NCBI GenBank assembly: GCA_964608095.1
Contig: CAZSMK010000128.1
Span: 1 to 23,508, forward strand
Source: CAZSMK01 sp964608095
GTDB taxonomy: Bacteria; Sumerlaeota; Sumerlaeia; MWCT01; JAGHBZ01
Reading direction: 5' to 3'
Length of the DNA: 23,508 bases
Numbering within the stretch: the stretch's first letter is position 1; each line of letters starts with the position of its first letter. This document shows, piece after piece, positions 6,621-15,103 of the stretch. Position numbers and translations under genes: made by a program. Under the pieces are notes generated by a model that was not told the DNA's origin, ran no database searches, and saw only the letters and a list, made by a program, of their open reading frames with translations.

Positions 6621-9533
6621 TCACATCGGGGTATCCGAGTGCTCTTCCGGGATGCCTCTTGTCATGTCTTTGAGCTCATCTGCTTTTTTACGGTACTCCC
6701 GGGCTTCCGACTTCTTGCCAAGAGATTCGTATGCAGTCGCAAGAAGAGTATAGGCATCGCGGAGTTCAGCATAATCCATGGGACGTAAAGCAGAGGGAGT
6801 GATGGCGAGGGTATCATTTACAAAACGGCGCAGCCACGTGATCGCTTCGGAGAAACGCTGCTGTTGAATCAGCACTTCACCGAGGGCGAACTTGGTCCAG
6901 CGCTCGAAAGGCAAAGCCTCGATACGTTTCCGAAGGGTAGGAAAATTCAACATGGCGGCAACCGCCCTGTCTTCCGGGCATTTCTCTTTCGCATCCATCC
7001 AGTGCTGCGCCGCCGCCTTGAGGTTCATCAATCGATAGGCACAAATCCCTTCAATTATGTCCGGAACGGCGCTGACAAAACGTTCCAACCGGGCTTTTTC
7101 ATCAGGCGTTATGGTTTCGCCCTGGATCTTGCGCACTACATCGCTCGATATTGCCAGCAGGTTCTTCAGGTTATCAATCAAAGGCTGCTCGCCGTATCCG
7201 TATTTCGGGGTCTCGAATTCCAGATATGGATGATTCTCGGTGTTGATTTTTCCTTCGCCAAGAAACGAATTTAGCTTGTCCGCTCCTACAAGATAACAAC
7301 TCAAAATTTTGTCCACATCATCAAGAAGCAGTTCTGAAAGATCGCTTTTGACCTTTTGGGATGCAAGGTTTTTTTTCATCCGTGCGTAATCGATGGAAAA
7401 CGGCTTTTTGGTGCCGAGAAGCAGTATATAATGAGTCGGTTCGTTGTTCATGTACCAGATCGACATATCAGGGAACACTGTATAGAACGTCCTCAACGTC
7501 ATACGGAAATCGTCATCTTCGAGCCCTGCAAGCGGCATCCAGACTACGACCATACCATCTTCGCTCAATCTTTCTCGGCATAACTGGAAATACTCCTTAT
7601 CATAGAGATTGGCATTGGTTTTGTAGCGAAGGTCGGTACAATCTGTTGCAATAATGTCATAGACCTGGTCGGTAAACAAAAGGTAGCTGCGTACATCCTC
7701 AAGGATAATCGTGAAGCGTGGATCATTGAGTTCAAGAATGCCATGGTTGGACTCGAGAAGAAAGGGAGCCGCATCGATAACGGTTTTGGAAATCTCGACA
7801 CAGTGAATCTTTTCAAGCGAGTCATAACGCGTATATGACCATGAGGCGCCTCCCGAACCGAAACCGACGGTCAACGCGCTTCGCGCGTCGGGAAGGAGAA
7901 GCATCGGCACATGCGCCAGGCTTTTTTGATCCGTGAGTATTATCGGGTCGGTTCCTGCAACTCCCACATTATCGACGTAAAGAGTCTTGGTTCCCAGCGC
8001 TTCTTGAACTACGGCGACCGTTGAAAGCGGTCCTTCCTTGTAAAAGAGGAGCGTATCAGCGGGGGAAAGGGGCTGGAGTACCGCGCCGGTAGGCGCACGA
8101 ATGATCATAACAAGCGCAATAAGCGCCACTGCGGTAGCGAAGACGTTTTTGACGGCTTTTCCAAACAGTGGATTAATAAGAAACGCAACCAAGCCAAGCA
8201 TAATATAGCCGACGGCAAGTAGAATGAGTCCCTTCCCCAACCCAAACACAGGGATGAGAACAAAGCCGGCAAGGAAGGCGCCGATAATGGCGCCGACTGT
8301 ATTGAGCGCATATAATCTACCGACACTCACACCGACTTTGCGAAGACTCGGTACACACACCTTGACCACTACGGGAAACGCCATACCCATGAGGAGTGTA
8401 GGAAGGCCGATGGCGGCTGCGGTCTTGACGAAAAGATTGGCGACCGCAGGATACCATTGCAGCCTTAATCCCTGCGGATCAAGCGGTTCAAAAGGTTCGA
8501 TTGCATGGCTCTTGAAATAGATAATGAAGACAGAGAGGAATCCGGCAAGACCGATGAGAATCTGTAGAAGCCCGAAGAGTCGCAATGGATCGTACTGGCG
8601 ATCAGCGAATCGTGACATAAGCGCACTTCCCAGCGCAAGTCCAATTAGAAACACCGAGAGCATCGCTGTGAAGGCATAGGTGGTATTTTTGAGGATATCG
8701 AAGCTGAACACAAGCCCGCGCCACCACCCGACCTGGAACGCGAGGGCAAACATCCCCGAAAAAAAGTACAACCACATCACCACTTTTATAACTTTATAAT
8801 CGTATACAGGTTCAAGATGTGGGGCGGTGTCATTCTCGACGCTTTTTCGCTCCGGCTCGGGCCGGGGATGCCTCTTTAATATCTGCCACAGGTGAAGACC
8901 CAAAATGGCGACGGCAACATTAATAAACGCTGCACAATAGATAGTTCCGCGTACGCCGAACAGGGCGATAAAATAAAACCCGGCAAGGAAACAGCCCACC
9001 ACTGCGCCGAGGGTGTTGATGGCGTATAATCCCCCGACCCTCAATCCTACTGTTCCCTGGTGACGAGTAATAAACCGCGCCAGGAGGGGAAGCGTGCCGC
9101 CCATCAGTGTGGTAGGGACCAGAAGGGCGAGGAAGCACACCATAAACCTGACAAGGCTCAGCATGAAGAAGGAGTCTTTCAGGAGGTCGTATACAATCCC
9201 ATAAAAAGGTTCGATAAGTTCGAGGAAGAAAATGAGCAGAATAGCCGAAATCCCTATGAACAGTTGAAGCAATGCATAGGCTTTGAGTGAAAGCCTCTCC
9301 CATCGGTCGGCAAGTTTGCCGAAAATAAAACTGCCAAGAGCAAGTCCACCCATGTAGGAAGCGAGCACCGTTGTGACCGCGTATATAGTTGCTCCGAAGA
9401 CATAGGTTAATAACCGTGTCCAGACCACCTCGTATATGAGACCACTGATACCGGAGAGGAAAAACAGCATCATTATGTATGTAATCGCACATTTTTGGGG
9501 AATACGGTCGGTTCGTTCGGCAACATGTTCCAT
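6621..9533 (-). CDS. MFS/spermidine-synthase fusion protein with C-terminal helical (TPR-like) tail
   Basis: The start is set at 9533 (970 residues) because AAAGGA lies about nine bases upstream; an in-frame codon 11 residues earlier has no such site. Residues 1 to about 205 and about 240-480 are two sets of hydrophobic segments separated by a charged linker, each containing the SGxSGLIYE-like and GGxLPxLxR-like signatures of the fused MFS/spermidine synthase family. A spermidine-synthase-like methyltransferase-fold domain follows: VGFGSGG near residue 553, an acidic HCVEIS, EDVRSYL, and a TDCTD Asp pair near 630, the position of the catalytic aspartates. The last 130 or so residues are helical with an alternating Ala/Leu pattern suggesting TPR repeats. 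Family members are common in uncultured bacteria; their substrate (polyamine or other aminopropyl acceptor) is unproven. The gene lies downstream of the preA-like gene on the same strand, 95 bases away. Confidence 0.88.
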   Translation of the reverse strand: MEHVAERTDRIPQKCAITYIMMLFFLSGISGLIYEVVWTRLLTYVFGATIYAVTTVLASYMGGLALGSFIFGKLADRWERLSLKAYALLQLFIGISAILLIFFLELIEPFYGIVYDLLKDSFFMLSLVRFMVCFLALLVPTTLMGGTLPLLARFITRHQGTVGLRVGGLYAINTLGAVVGCFLAGFYFIALFGVRGTIYCAAFINVAVAILGLHLWQILKRHPRPEPERKSVENDTAPHLEPVYDYKVIKVVMWLYFFSGMFALAFQVGWWRGLVFSFDILKNTTYAFTAMLSVFLIGLALGSALMSRFADRQYDPLRLFGLLQILIGLAGFLSVFIIYFKSHAIEPFEPLDPQGLRLQWYPAVANLFVKTAAAIGLPTLLMGMAFPVVVKVCVPSLRKVGVSVGRLYALNTVGAIIGAFLAGFVLIPVFGLGKGLILLAVGYIMLGLVAFLINPLFGKAVKNVFATAVALIALVMIIRAPTGAVLQPLSPADTLLFYKEGPLSTVAVVQEALGTKTLYVDNVGVAGTDPIILTDQKSLAHVPMLLLPDARSALTVGFGSGGASWSYTRYDSLEKIHCVEISKTVIDAAPFLLESNHGILELNDPRFTIILEDVRSYLLFTDQVYDIIATDCTDLRYKTNANLYDKEYFQLCRERLSEDGMVVVWMPLAGLEDDDFRMTLRTFYTVFPDMSIWYMNNEPTHYILLLGTKKPFSIDYARMKKNLASQKVKSDLSELLLDDVDKILSCYLVGADKLNSFLGEGKINTENHPYLEFETPKYGYGEQPLIDNLKNLLAISSDVVRKIQGETITPDEKARLERFVSAVPDIIEGICAYRLMNLKAAAQHWMDAKEKCPEDRAVAAMLNFPTLRKRIEALPFERWTKFALGEVLIQQQRFSEAITWLRRFVNDTLAITPSALRPMDYAELRDAYTLLATAYESLGKKSEAREYRKKADELKDMTRGIPEEHSDTPM

Positions 9534-9628
9534 GAGATATTTTCCTTTATTCAGGGTACAAAGCAATTATGGTTATCAAAAGTTAATCTATATGTTCAAC
9601 CCAAAAGGCGTGTGCCATGATGTGCACT

Positions 9629-10822
9629 TCACTTCACTGTCCTCATGCTAATACAATCGGTTACAGGACAGACACAGCGGCAGAGACCGCACCCCACGCA
9701 TTTTTCTTCCTCCACATTAACCTTACCGGATGGCGAGCGTGTAATTGCCATGTGCCCACCGTCGTGGCAGGATATGTAACATTTGTTGCACCTTATGCAC
9801 AGTTTCTGATTAATGTACGCTTTGACATTGGTCTGCGATGGGAGCTCATCATGTGAAACAATGCGTGGAATTGCTTTTCCGATAATCTCCTGAACCGATG
9901 ACATCTCCTTTTGTTCAAGAAAACGGCTAAGTCCCGAGCGGAGTTTGTCAATAATGCGGAATCCATGTATCATGACCGCAGTACAAATCTGGAGGTTTCG
10001 TGCACCTACAGCAAGAAACTCCGCTCCATCATGCCAATTCATGATTCCCCCGACACCGCTCACCTCTGCTTTTGTATGGCGCACAATTTCCGCAATAAGA
10101 CGCAGCGAAATCGGCTTGATGGCGCTACCAGACAACCCGCTGTAGGTAGACATCCCCCCTACGTCAGGAATAGGGGTGAACGAGTCGAGATCGATCCCCA
10201 TAAGCGAAGGGTACGTATTGGATGCGGTTATTCCACTTGCACCGCCTTCTAATGCAGCGTGGGCTATTTCCACGATATCTGCCACCATCGGGGTGATCTT
10301 GACGAGAAAGGGGAAATCACCAGCGGCTTGCCTGACCCAGCCGGTCACCTCTTTTACGAGATTGGGTTCCTGACCGAGCATTGCACCGGGTCGCTTGCTG
10401 CCGAGTGTCCCCTGAGGACAACTATAGCTGCACTCGAGCATATCCGCGCCTGCCTGGATAAGAATCTTAACCAGCGATTGCCATTCCTCTTTCGAGGCGC
10501 CCATGATACTCGGGATAACTCTCTTTTTCGGAAATTCCCTCTTCAATGTCTCGACACGTTTTGCAACTTCATCGACATGATACTTCGAAATCAAGTCAAT
10601 ATTACCCGTGGTCACAGGTCTTCCGCGGGTATCCTTCAGTGTGCTGATCATCGGATACTTGAGGTTCACGGTTGTCCCGACGACCGAGGTGGTTTTCAGG
10701 ACCGCTCCTGACCATCCTCGCTCGAAACCTCTACGGAGTATATCCATTTCGTCGGTTGATGGCGCAGCTGCAAGTACAAACGGATTCTCAAATTCTACCC
10801 CGCACAGAGTTGTCTTTAACAT
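9629..10822 (-). CDS. PreA-like dihydropyrimidine dehydrogenase/dihydroorotate dehydrogenase-family protein with two 4Fe-4S clusters
   Basis: The 397-residue protein is an FMN TIM-barrel of the dihydroorotate/dihydropyrimidine dehydrogenase family followed by a ferredoxin tail, the architecture of PreA, the catalytic subunit of NAD-dependent dihydropyrimidine dehydrogenase. SCPQG (134-138), VKITP (174-178, FMN-contacting Lys175) and SGVGGI (255-260) mark the barrel. Cys342/345/348/352 and Cys375/378/381/385 form two CxxCxxCxxxC cluster motifs. At the position where mammalian dihydropyrimidine dehydrogenase has its catalytic Cys just before Gly-Gln, this protein has Leu149 (AMLGQ), so the classic pyrimidine chemistry may not apply. 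No PreT partner is next door. The start is well supported by AAAGGAAA seven bases upstream. It lies 84 bases downstream of nadA and may share its transcript. Confidence 0.85.
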   Translation of the reverse strand: MLKTTLCGVEFENPFVLAAAPSTDEMDILRRGFERGWSGAVLKTTSVVGTTVNLKYPMISTLKDTRGRPVTTGNIDLISKYHVDEVAKRVETLKREFPKKRVIPSIMGASKEEWQSLVKILIQAGADMLECSYSCPQGTLGSKRPGAMLGQEPNLVKEVTGWVRQAAGDFPFLVKITPMVADIVEIAHAALEGGASGITASNTYPSLMGIDLDSFTPIPDVGGMSTYSGLSGSAIKPISLRLIAEIVRHTKAEVSGVGGIMNWHDGAEFLAVGARNLQICTAVMIHGFRIIDKLRSGLSRFLEQKEMSSVQEIIGKAIPRIVSHDELPSQTNVKAYINQKLCIRCNKCYISCHDGGHMAITRSPSGKVNVEEEKCVGCGLCRCVCPVTDCISMRTVK

Positions 10823-10906
10823 GAATCATTTCCTTTTCTCATTATGCAATGTAGTGTAATTTATCCACTCCCCACAAAGTATAGAATGTGATGTTGCCAG
10901 AAGGAT

Positions 10907-11986
10907 TTATGAAATTTCAAGCATCTTTGAAAGCGAAAGGGCGGCTTCGTTCTTGATGGATTCGGGGATTGTCACCACGTTCACCTGACCCGGATTCTTT
11001 ATCGCATGGTACAGTTTGGGGAGATTTATCTTGAACATGTTGGGGCACAATGATCGCGACAGTGGATAAATCTTCTTGTCCTTCGTTTCTTTTGCAAGCC
11101 GCTGTACCATGTTTATCTCTGTCCCTATGATTATTGTGGTGCCGGGCGGTTGTTCATCAACGTATTTGATGATCTGCCCTGTCGAGCCGCTCGCATCGGA
11201 AAGCTCGACCACTTCTTGAGTGCATTCAGGGTGAACGATAATTTTAGCATCGGAGATTTTCTCACGCCATCGCATAACGTCATCAGGAGTAAAAAATGTA
11301 TGGACATGACAATATCCCCGCCAGACAAGGACGTTGCTGGCTTTGATCAGGGAAGGATCGGCATACTCAGAGGGCAAGGTGGGGTCCCATACTGCAATGC
11401 GTGATTGGGGAATACCCAATCTGCGTGCGGTATTTCTCCCAAGATTTTCGTCTGGCATAAAGAGCACCCTTTTCTTGCGACCAAGTGCCCATTTGAGAAC
11501 CTTCTGTGCATTCGCCGAAGTACAACACACCCCTTCATGCCTGCCGCAAAAAGCCTTTATTTCCGCAGATGAATTTACGTAGGTGAGGGGAAGCGTGTCA
11601 TGGGACAAACCGGCGTCGTCCAACCACGCCCAGCAGCGCTCAACATCATCAATCTGCGCAAAATCAGCCAGCGGGCAACCTGCCGCTGAATCGGGATGAA
11701 TAACTTGTTGATGCGGTTGAGCAAGAATCGCCGCGCTTTCAGCCATAAAATTGACTCCGCAAAAAACAATATAACGCGCTTCTTTTTGTTGAGAGGCAAT
11801 ACGCGAAAGCTCAAGCGAATCGCCACGGTAATCTGAGACTTCGATTATTTCATGTCGCTGATAGTGATGACCTAATATAATCATCTCTTTCTGATATCTG
11901 CTCTTTATATCCCTTATACGTTGAAGGAGCTCTTGATCGGATAATGCCAGAACTTCATCAGGGAGTTGTGTATCCATCTTACCCAT
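10907..11986 (-). CDS. nadA: quinolinate synthase A
   Basis: NadA condenses iminoaspartate with dihydroxyacetone phosphate to quinolinate in de novo NAD synthesis, using an oxygen-sensitive 4Fe-4S cluster. The 359 residues are full length. Visible family motifs are LGHHYQ (39-44), DSxxLS, CGVNFMAE (76-83), AGCPLAD with cluster ligand Cys104, CCTSANA with Cys154/155, HPEC (252-255), and SLCPNMFKINL with Cys314, the third likely ligand. The start is supported by GGAGG six bases upstream; a second Met at residue 4 is also possible. Neither nadB (aspartate oxidase or dehydrogenase) nor nadC is adjacent; the downstream gene is the PreA-like dehydrogenase. The three expected cluster cysteines are all present. 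Confidence 0.97.
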   Translation of the reverse strand: MGKMDTQLPDEVLALSDQELLQRIRDIKSRYQKEMIILGHHYQRHEIIEVSDYRGDSLELSRIASQQKEARYIVFCGVNFMAESAAILAQPHQQVIHPDSAAGCPLADFAQIDDVERCWAWLDDAGLSHDTLPLTYVNSSAEIKAFCGRHEGVCCTSANAQKVLKWALGRKKRVLFMPDENLGRNTARRLGIPQSRIAVWDPTLPSEYADPSLIKASNVLVWRGYCHVHTFFTPDDVMRWREKISDAKIIVHPECTQEVVELSDASGSTGQIIKYVDEQPPGTTIIIGTEINMVQRLAKETKDKKIYPLSRSLCPNMFKINLPKLYHAIKNPGQVNVVTIPESIKNEAALSLSKMLEIS

Positions 11987-12552
11987 TCATTTCCTCCGGG
12001 ACGCTCTAAATTTTTTCTCAAGACATTAAAAGAAACTCTAATAGGATAGTATCAAGTTATAACAAAACAAAGAAGAAAAAGACCAAAGCCCAATAAGATT
12101 CTGAAGCAGAGGCACTCATAGCGTTGTTAATTCATCTTGAATGTTTGGCGTAGTAGTAACCAGGCATAAAAAATCTCCTGGTGAACACGAACGCGAGAGA
12201 AAAAGGACAAGCGCCATTTCCTTATCGAATGAAGTTGACGAGGTTTGAAAATCAGCAGAAGGGGTGCTTTTTATAATTCAGCGCAACCAGGAATCTCTAT
12301 GGATAGCGTGAGTAGTGGGACGGGGAATTCTTTCCCAAAAAACGATACCATTATCTCCTTTTTCAGCATCCTTGATTTCGGGCTACCAACCGCGTTGTTG
12401 TAAAGATATCCAAATCAGCCAAGGTGAATTTCCAGAGTTCAAGGATTTCACGCGGGCATAAACCTCATACCGCTTGACTCATAGAGAACGAAATTGATAT
12501 AGTATTGTTATGTACATAGGTTAACTTTAACTTTTCTAAAGGTGGTTACACG
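11987..12552. other. 566-base intergenic region between nadA and mcsA
   Basis: No credible gene was found on either strand. It contains the likely promoters of the divergent nadA and mcsA genes. A weak hairpin (ACCAGG...CCTGGT, loop of about 12) lies near 12160. There is no CtsR-type direct heptamer (GGTCAAA pairs) in front of mcsA, although CtsR controls mcsAB in Firmicutes. The rest shows nothing recognisable; it could be relic sequence or hold a small RNA. Confidence 0.4.
12474..12503 (+). promoter_or_regulatory. sigma-70-like promoter for mcsA
   Basis: TTGACT at 12474-12479 and TATAGT at 12498-12503 are separated by 18 bases. A transcript would start near 12510, about 40 bases before the mcsA ATG, with the ribosome binding site AAAGGTGG in the leader. 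It matches the housekeeping consensus rather than a heat-shock consensus. Confidence 0.6.
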
Positions 12553-13098
12553 ATGATTTTTGGTCCACTATGTATGAGGTGTAAAAAAAACTTAGCCACC
12601 GTAAAGATCACGAAAATAGTCAACGGCAAAGTGGAAGAGCTGAATTTATGTAAAGAGTGCGCCGCAGAAGTGAGTCCGTACCAGAAAAAAATCAATGAAT
12701 CCCAGGCAAACATTGCAGATATTATTCAAAAACTAATCAGCAGCAGTGCAGGAGCAAAAGAACAGCCACAACAAGAAGATCTATCGGAAGCCAAAGTGGA
12801 TGTAACGTGTCAAAGGTGCGGTCTTTCTTTCGAACAATACCGAAAATCCTTTTTTCTCGGGTGCAGCGATTGCTATACCTCTTTTGAAAAATATCTCGTT
12901 TCAGATTTGCGACGTCTTCACGGGAGCGTCGAACATATAGGCAAAATTCCTGTACGTTTCCGTGAACGTTTCGAGCGGATAAAAAGAATAAAACAAATAC
13001 GGAGCGAGCTTGAAGGCGCAATTGAAGAAGAGCAGTATGAAAAAGCAGCGGAGTTGAGAGATAGGATTCGTGCGCTGGAGGAAGAATCGGACCGCTAA
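12553..13098 (+). CDS. mcsA: McsA-like zinc-finger protein with UVR motif (activator of arginine kinase McsB)
   Basis: The protein has 181 residues. Two CxxC...CxxC zinc-finger modules are visible: Cys7/Cys10 with Cys33/Cys36, and Cys86/Cys89 with Cys104/Cys107. A C-terminal UVR (UvrB/UvrC) helix pair follows at residues about 147-178, with the typical ELEGAIEEEQYEKAAELRD pattern. This is the architecture of McsA, which binds zinc and activates the protein-arginine kinase McsB in Gram-positive bacteria. The next gene is mcsB, 59 bases downstream on the same strand, which supports the assignment. ctsR and clpC, the usual partners in the Firmicutes ctsR-mcsA-mcsB-clpC operon, are absent here. 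The ribosome binding site AAAGGTGG precedes the ATG. Confidence 0.92.
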   Translation: MIFGPLCMRCKKNLATVKITKIVNGKVEELNLCKECAAEVSPYQKKINESQANIADIIQKLISSSAGAKEQPQQEDLSEAKVDVTCQRCGLSFEQYRKSFFLGCSDCYTSFEKYLVSDLRRLHGSVEHIGKIPVRFRERFERIKRIKQIRSELEGAIEEEQYEKAAELRDRIRALEEESDR

Positions 13099-13157
13099 GG
13101 AGTTGATTCCCCACACTTTGCCGAAAACCTGAACTTTCAATTCGGTGAAATATAAGA

Positions 13158-14219
13158 ATGGCTAAGCAAATCATAGAAGATTCAGACCGGTGGTTGGAGG
13201 AAGAAGCACCTCGGTTTAATGTGGTAATCTCGAGCCGTAGTCGGCTTGCCAGAAACCTCCAGAAATACCGTTTCGCTCCTTATGCCTCGAAAGAGGAGTT
13301 GCAGGCGGTTGCCCTTGCTATCGAAGAGGCAATTAAAAAAATTCATGCAAATAATGAATTTATCCGCTTAGCGATTCCTAATTTGAAAGATATCGAACGT
13401 CTGTACTTGATGGAATGTCGTCAAATCAGCAAGGAATTCGGGGCTACCCCTGACGAACGCTATGTCTATCTGAGTAAAGACCGACGAATCTCGATAATGG
13501 TAAATGAAGAAGACCACATTCGCATGCAGTGCATTCTACCGGGATTACAAGTCAATACCACGTTCGAGATCATAAATGTGATAGATAACCAGCTGAATGA
13601 ATACCTTGAATATGCCTATTCTGAGAAGTATGGTTTTCTCACCGCCTGTCCAACCAATACAGGAACAGGATTGCGTGTCTCAGTGATGATGCATCTTCCG
13701 GCTCTATCCATCCAGGAAAAAATAAAAGACATCATCGAGATGGTACAACCACTCGGGTTTGCTATACGAGGCTTTGAAGGCGAAAATTCACGATTTCACG
13801 GTGATTTTTACCAGATTTCAAATGACATAACATTGGGGAAGACAGAAGAGTCAATTGTGGAAAGTTTAATGAACGTAATCAATGATATCGTGACAAAGGA
13901 AGAAGAAGCACGAGCCAGCCTTTTTAAGGAACATCCAGAATCCATGGAAGACACCATCTGGCGATCGTTTGCGCTTCTCAAATATGCGCGCCGTATCGAG
14001 TCAAGCGAGGCGATGCAACTATTGAGCCGTATCCGTCTGGGAATTGACGGCGGACTTTTCCCTTCTCTTTCTCACCGCGAACTCAACCGACTCTTTTTAG
14101 CTATACAACCTGCTCATATTCAGATGCAAAACCTCGGCGATACCTCCGCTTCCTCACGGGATGCTAATCGTGCACATCTTCTTCGCGAAAGATTAGATGC
14201 AATTCTTTCCACTAATTAA
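13158..14219 (+). CDS. mcsB: protein-arginine kinase McsB
   Basis: McsB phosphorylates arginine residues of misfolded or regulatory proteins, marking them for the ClpC-ClpP protease. The 353 residues are full length. Phosphagen-kinase signatures are present: SSRSRLARN (25-33), the NEEDHIR catalytic segment (116-122), TACPTNTGTGLR (162-173, with the reactive Cys164) and the SNDITLGKTE segment (221-230). The C-terminal phosphoarginine-binding motif RDxxRA, which allosterically activates McsB, is intact as RDANRA (334-339). So both catalytic and regulatory sites look functional. The start ATG at 13158 has only a modest GGTG site upstream. The gene lies between mcsA and a NIL-domain ferredoxin gene that begins 12 bases after its stop. 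clpC is not in the window, so its location elsewhere is presumed. Confidence 0.96.
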   Translation: MAKQIIEDSDRWLEEEAPRFNVVISSRSRLARNLQKYRFAPYASKEELQAVALAIEEAIKKIHANNEFIRLAIPNLKDIERLYLMECRQISKEFGATPDERYVYLSKDRRISIMVNEEDHIRMQCILPGLQVNTTFEIINVIDNQLNEYLEYAYSEKYGFLTACPTNTGTGLRVSVMMHLPALSIQEKIKDIIEMVQPLGFAIRGFEGENSRFHGDFYQISNDITLGKTEESIVESLMNVINDIVTKEEEARASLFKEHPESMEDTIWRSFALLKYARRIESSEAMQLLSRIRLGIDGGLFPSLSHRELNRLFLAIQPAHIQMQNLGDTSASSRDANRAHLLRERLDAILSTN

Positions 14220-14231
14220 AAGAGAATCGTT

Positions 14232-14645
14232 ATGACGACAACTATTAGCACACGTCTGGTGCTTCGGTTTCCTATTAATCTACTGGATAAACCCGTTATC
14301 CACACTTTAACCCTTAAGTTCGATTTAATATTCAATATCCTCAAAGCACATATAATTCCGAACAAAGAGGGATTGGTAGTCGTCGAACTTACCGGTAAAC
14401 CAGACCGGATACACAAGGCTCTTCAGTATCTCGAGGAAGCCAACGTAACGATAGAAAAACTTGCACAAGATATAATAAGAGACGAAGAAGAGTGTGTACA
14501 TTGCGGACTCTGTGTCGCCTATTGCCCCGCAGGCGCACTTTATTATGATGAGTCTATGCATGTCAAGTACGACAACGAGAAATGTGTTGCCTGTGAGGAA
14601 TGTACCCGAATATGTCCCACCCATGCCTTTAAAGTAAAATTCTAA
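14232..14645 (+). CDS. NIL-domain protein with two 4Fe-4S clusters
   Basis: The protein has 137 residues. Residues about 5-80 form a NIL domain, the small ferredoxin-like fold also found at the C-terminus of the methionine importer MetN. Residues 84-137 form a bacterial dicluster ferredoxin with Cys88/91/94/98 and Cys118/121/124/128. NIL-ferredoxins in methanogens and anaerobes are linked, with a DUF39 protein, to making homocysteine from aspartate semialdehyde and sulfide. No DUF39 gene is in the window, so that role is only a hypothesis. The gene begins 12 bases after mcsB with a weak AGAG site, so it is probably cotranscribed with mcsAB. Anything linking it to arginine phosphorylation would be inference from context only. 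It is cytosolic, with no signal peptide. Confidence 0.88.
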   Translation: MTTTISTRLVLRFPINLLDKPVIHTLTLKFDLIFNILKAHIIPNKEGLVVVELTGKPDRIHKALQYLEEANVTIEKLAQDIIRDEEECVHCGLCVAYCPAGALYYDESMHVKYDNEKCVACEECTRICPTHAFKVKF

Positions 14646-14802
14646 CGTTTCCTTTCGCCCTGACGGTCTCTCTGTTCCTATACAAAATCATTTTTTTTCG
14701 CACATGACCATTGCATTTCATAACTAAAAATCATTGTGTCCAGGCACTTGAAATGGAACCCCAGAACAGGGGAAACAATATACAGGTACGTTCAATAAAA
14801 AA

Positions 14803-14879
14803 TGGCGCGCCCAGGAGGATTTGAACCCCCAACCTGCGGATCCGTAGTCCGCCGCTCTATCCAATTGAGCTATGAGCGC
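14803..14879 (-). tRNA. tRNA-Arg(ACG), CCA encoded
   Basis: A complete cloverleaf is read on the minus strand. The acceptor stem GCGCTCA pairs with TGGGCGC (one G-T pair), the D stem is GCTC/GAGC, and the anticodon loop CTACGGA sits between GCGGA and TCCGC, giving anticodon ACG. The T loop is TTCAAAT with stem GGGGG/CCTCC. The 3-prime CCA is encoded and followed by a T6 run. The A34 would need deamination by TadA. It lies downstream of the bS22-type gene and may share its transcript. Confidence 0.97.
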
Positions 14880-14970
14880 GCTATGTGTTCTTGCCGTAGC
14901 CGGCTATCAAACTAAATTCTATTTTGTTTTTTTAACTTTTTCAGGGTCAATAGAATTATAGGCTCCTCAA

Positions 14971-15060
14971 TTACTTGGAACGATGACGCATAAGTTTACG
15001 ACGTTTTTTTAATTTATGCTTACTGATTTTCCTGCGACGTTTTTTAACCACACTTCCCAT
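14971..15060 (-). CDS. bS22-type small ribosomal protein (AURKAIP1/COX24 domain), 29 residues
   Basis: A 29-codon reading frame begins MGSVVKKRRRKISKHK and ends RHRSK. It consists almost entirely of Lys, Arg and His. The MGSV-KKRRK...KHK pattern is the hallmark of the short bacterial proteins with an AURKAIP1/COX24 domain, of which mycobacterial bS22 is a known subunit of the 30S ribosome. AGGAGGT lies 11 bases upstream of the ATG, a slightly long but strong ribosome binding site. Its own promoter is visible just upstream, and tRNA-Arg follows downstream. Genes this small are easily missed by automatic callers. Ribosome location is inferred from the family. Confidence 0.85.
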   Translation of the reverse strand: MGSVVKKRRRKISKHKLKKRRKLMRHRSK

Positions 15061-15103
15061 AGGTTCGGCATACCTCCTTTCTCAACACACAAATATCATA
15101 TAT

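Noticed and set aside
8920..9492. 190-residue minus-strand frame within the MFS/spermidine-synthase gene
   Set aside because: It lies wholly inside the fusion gene in another frame, has Cys/His/Arg-rich composition typical of frame shadows, and no motif.
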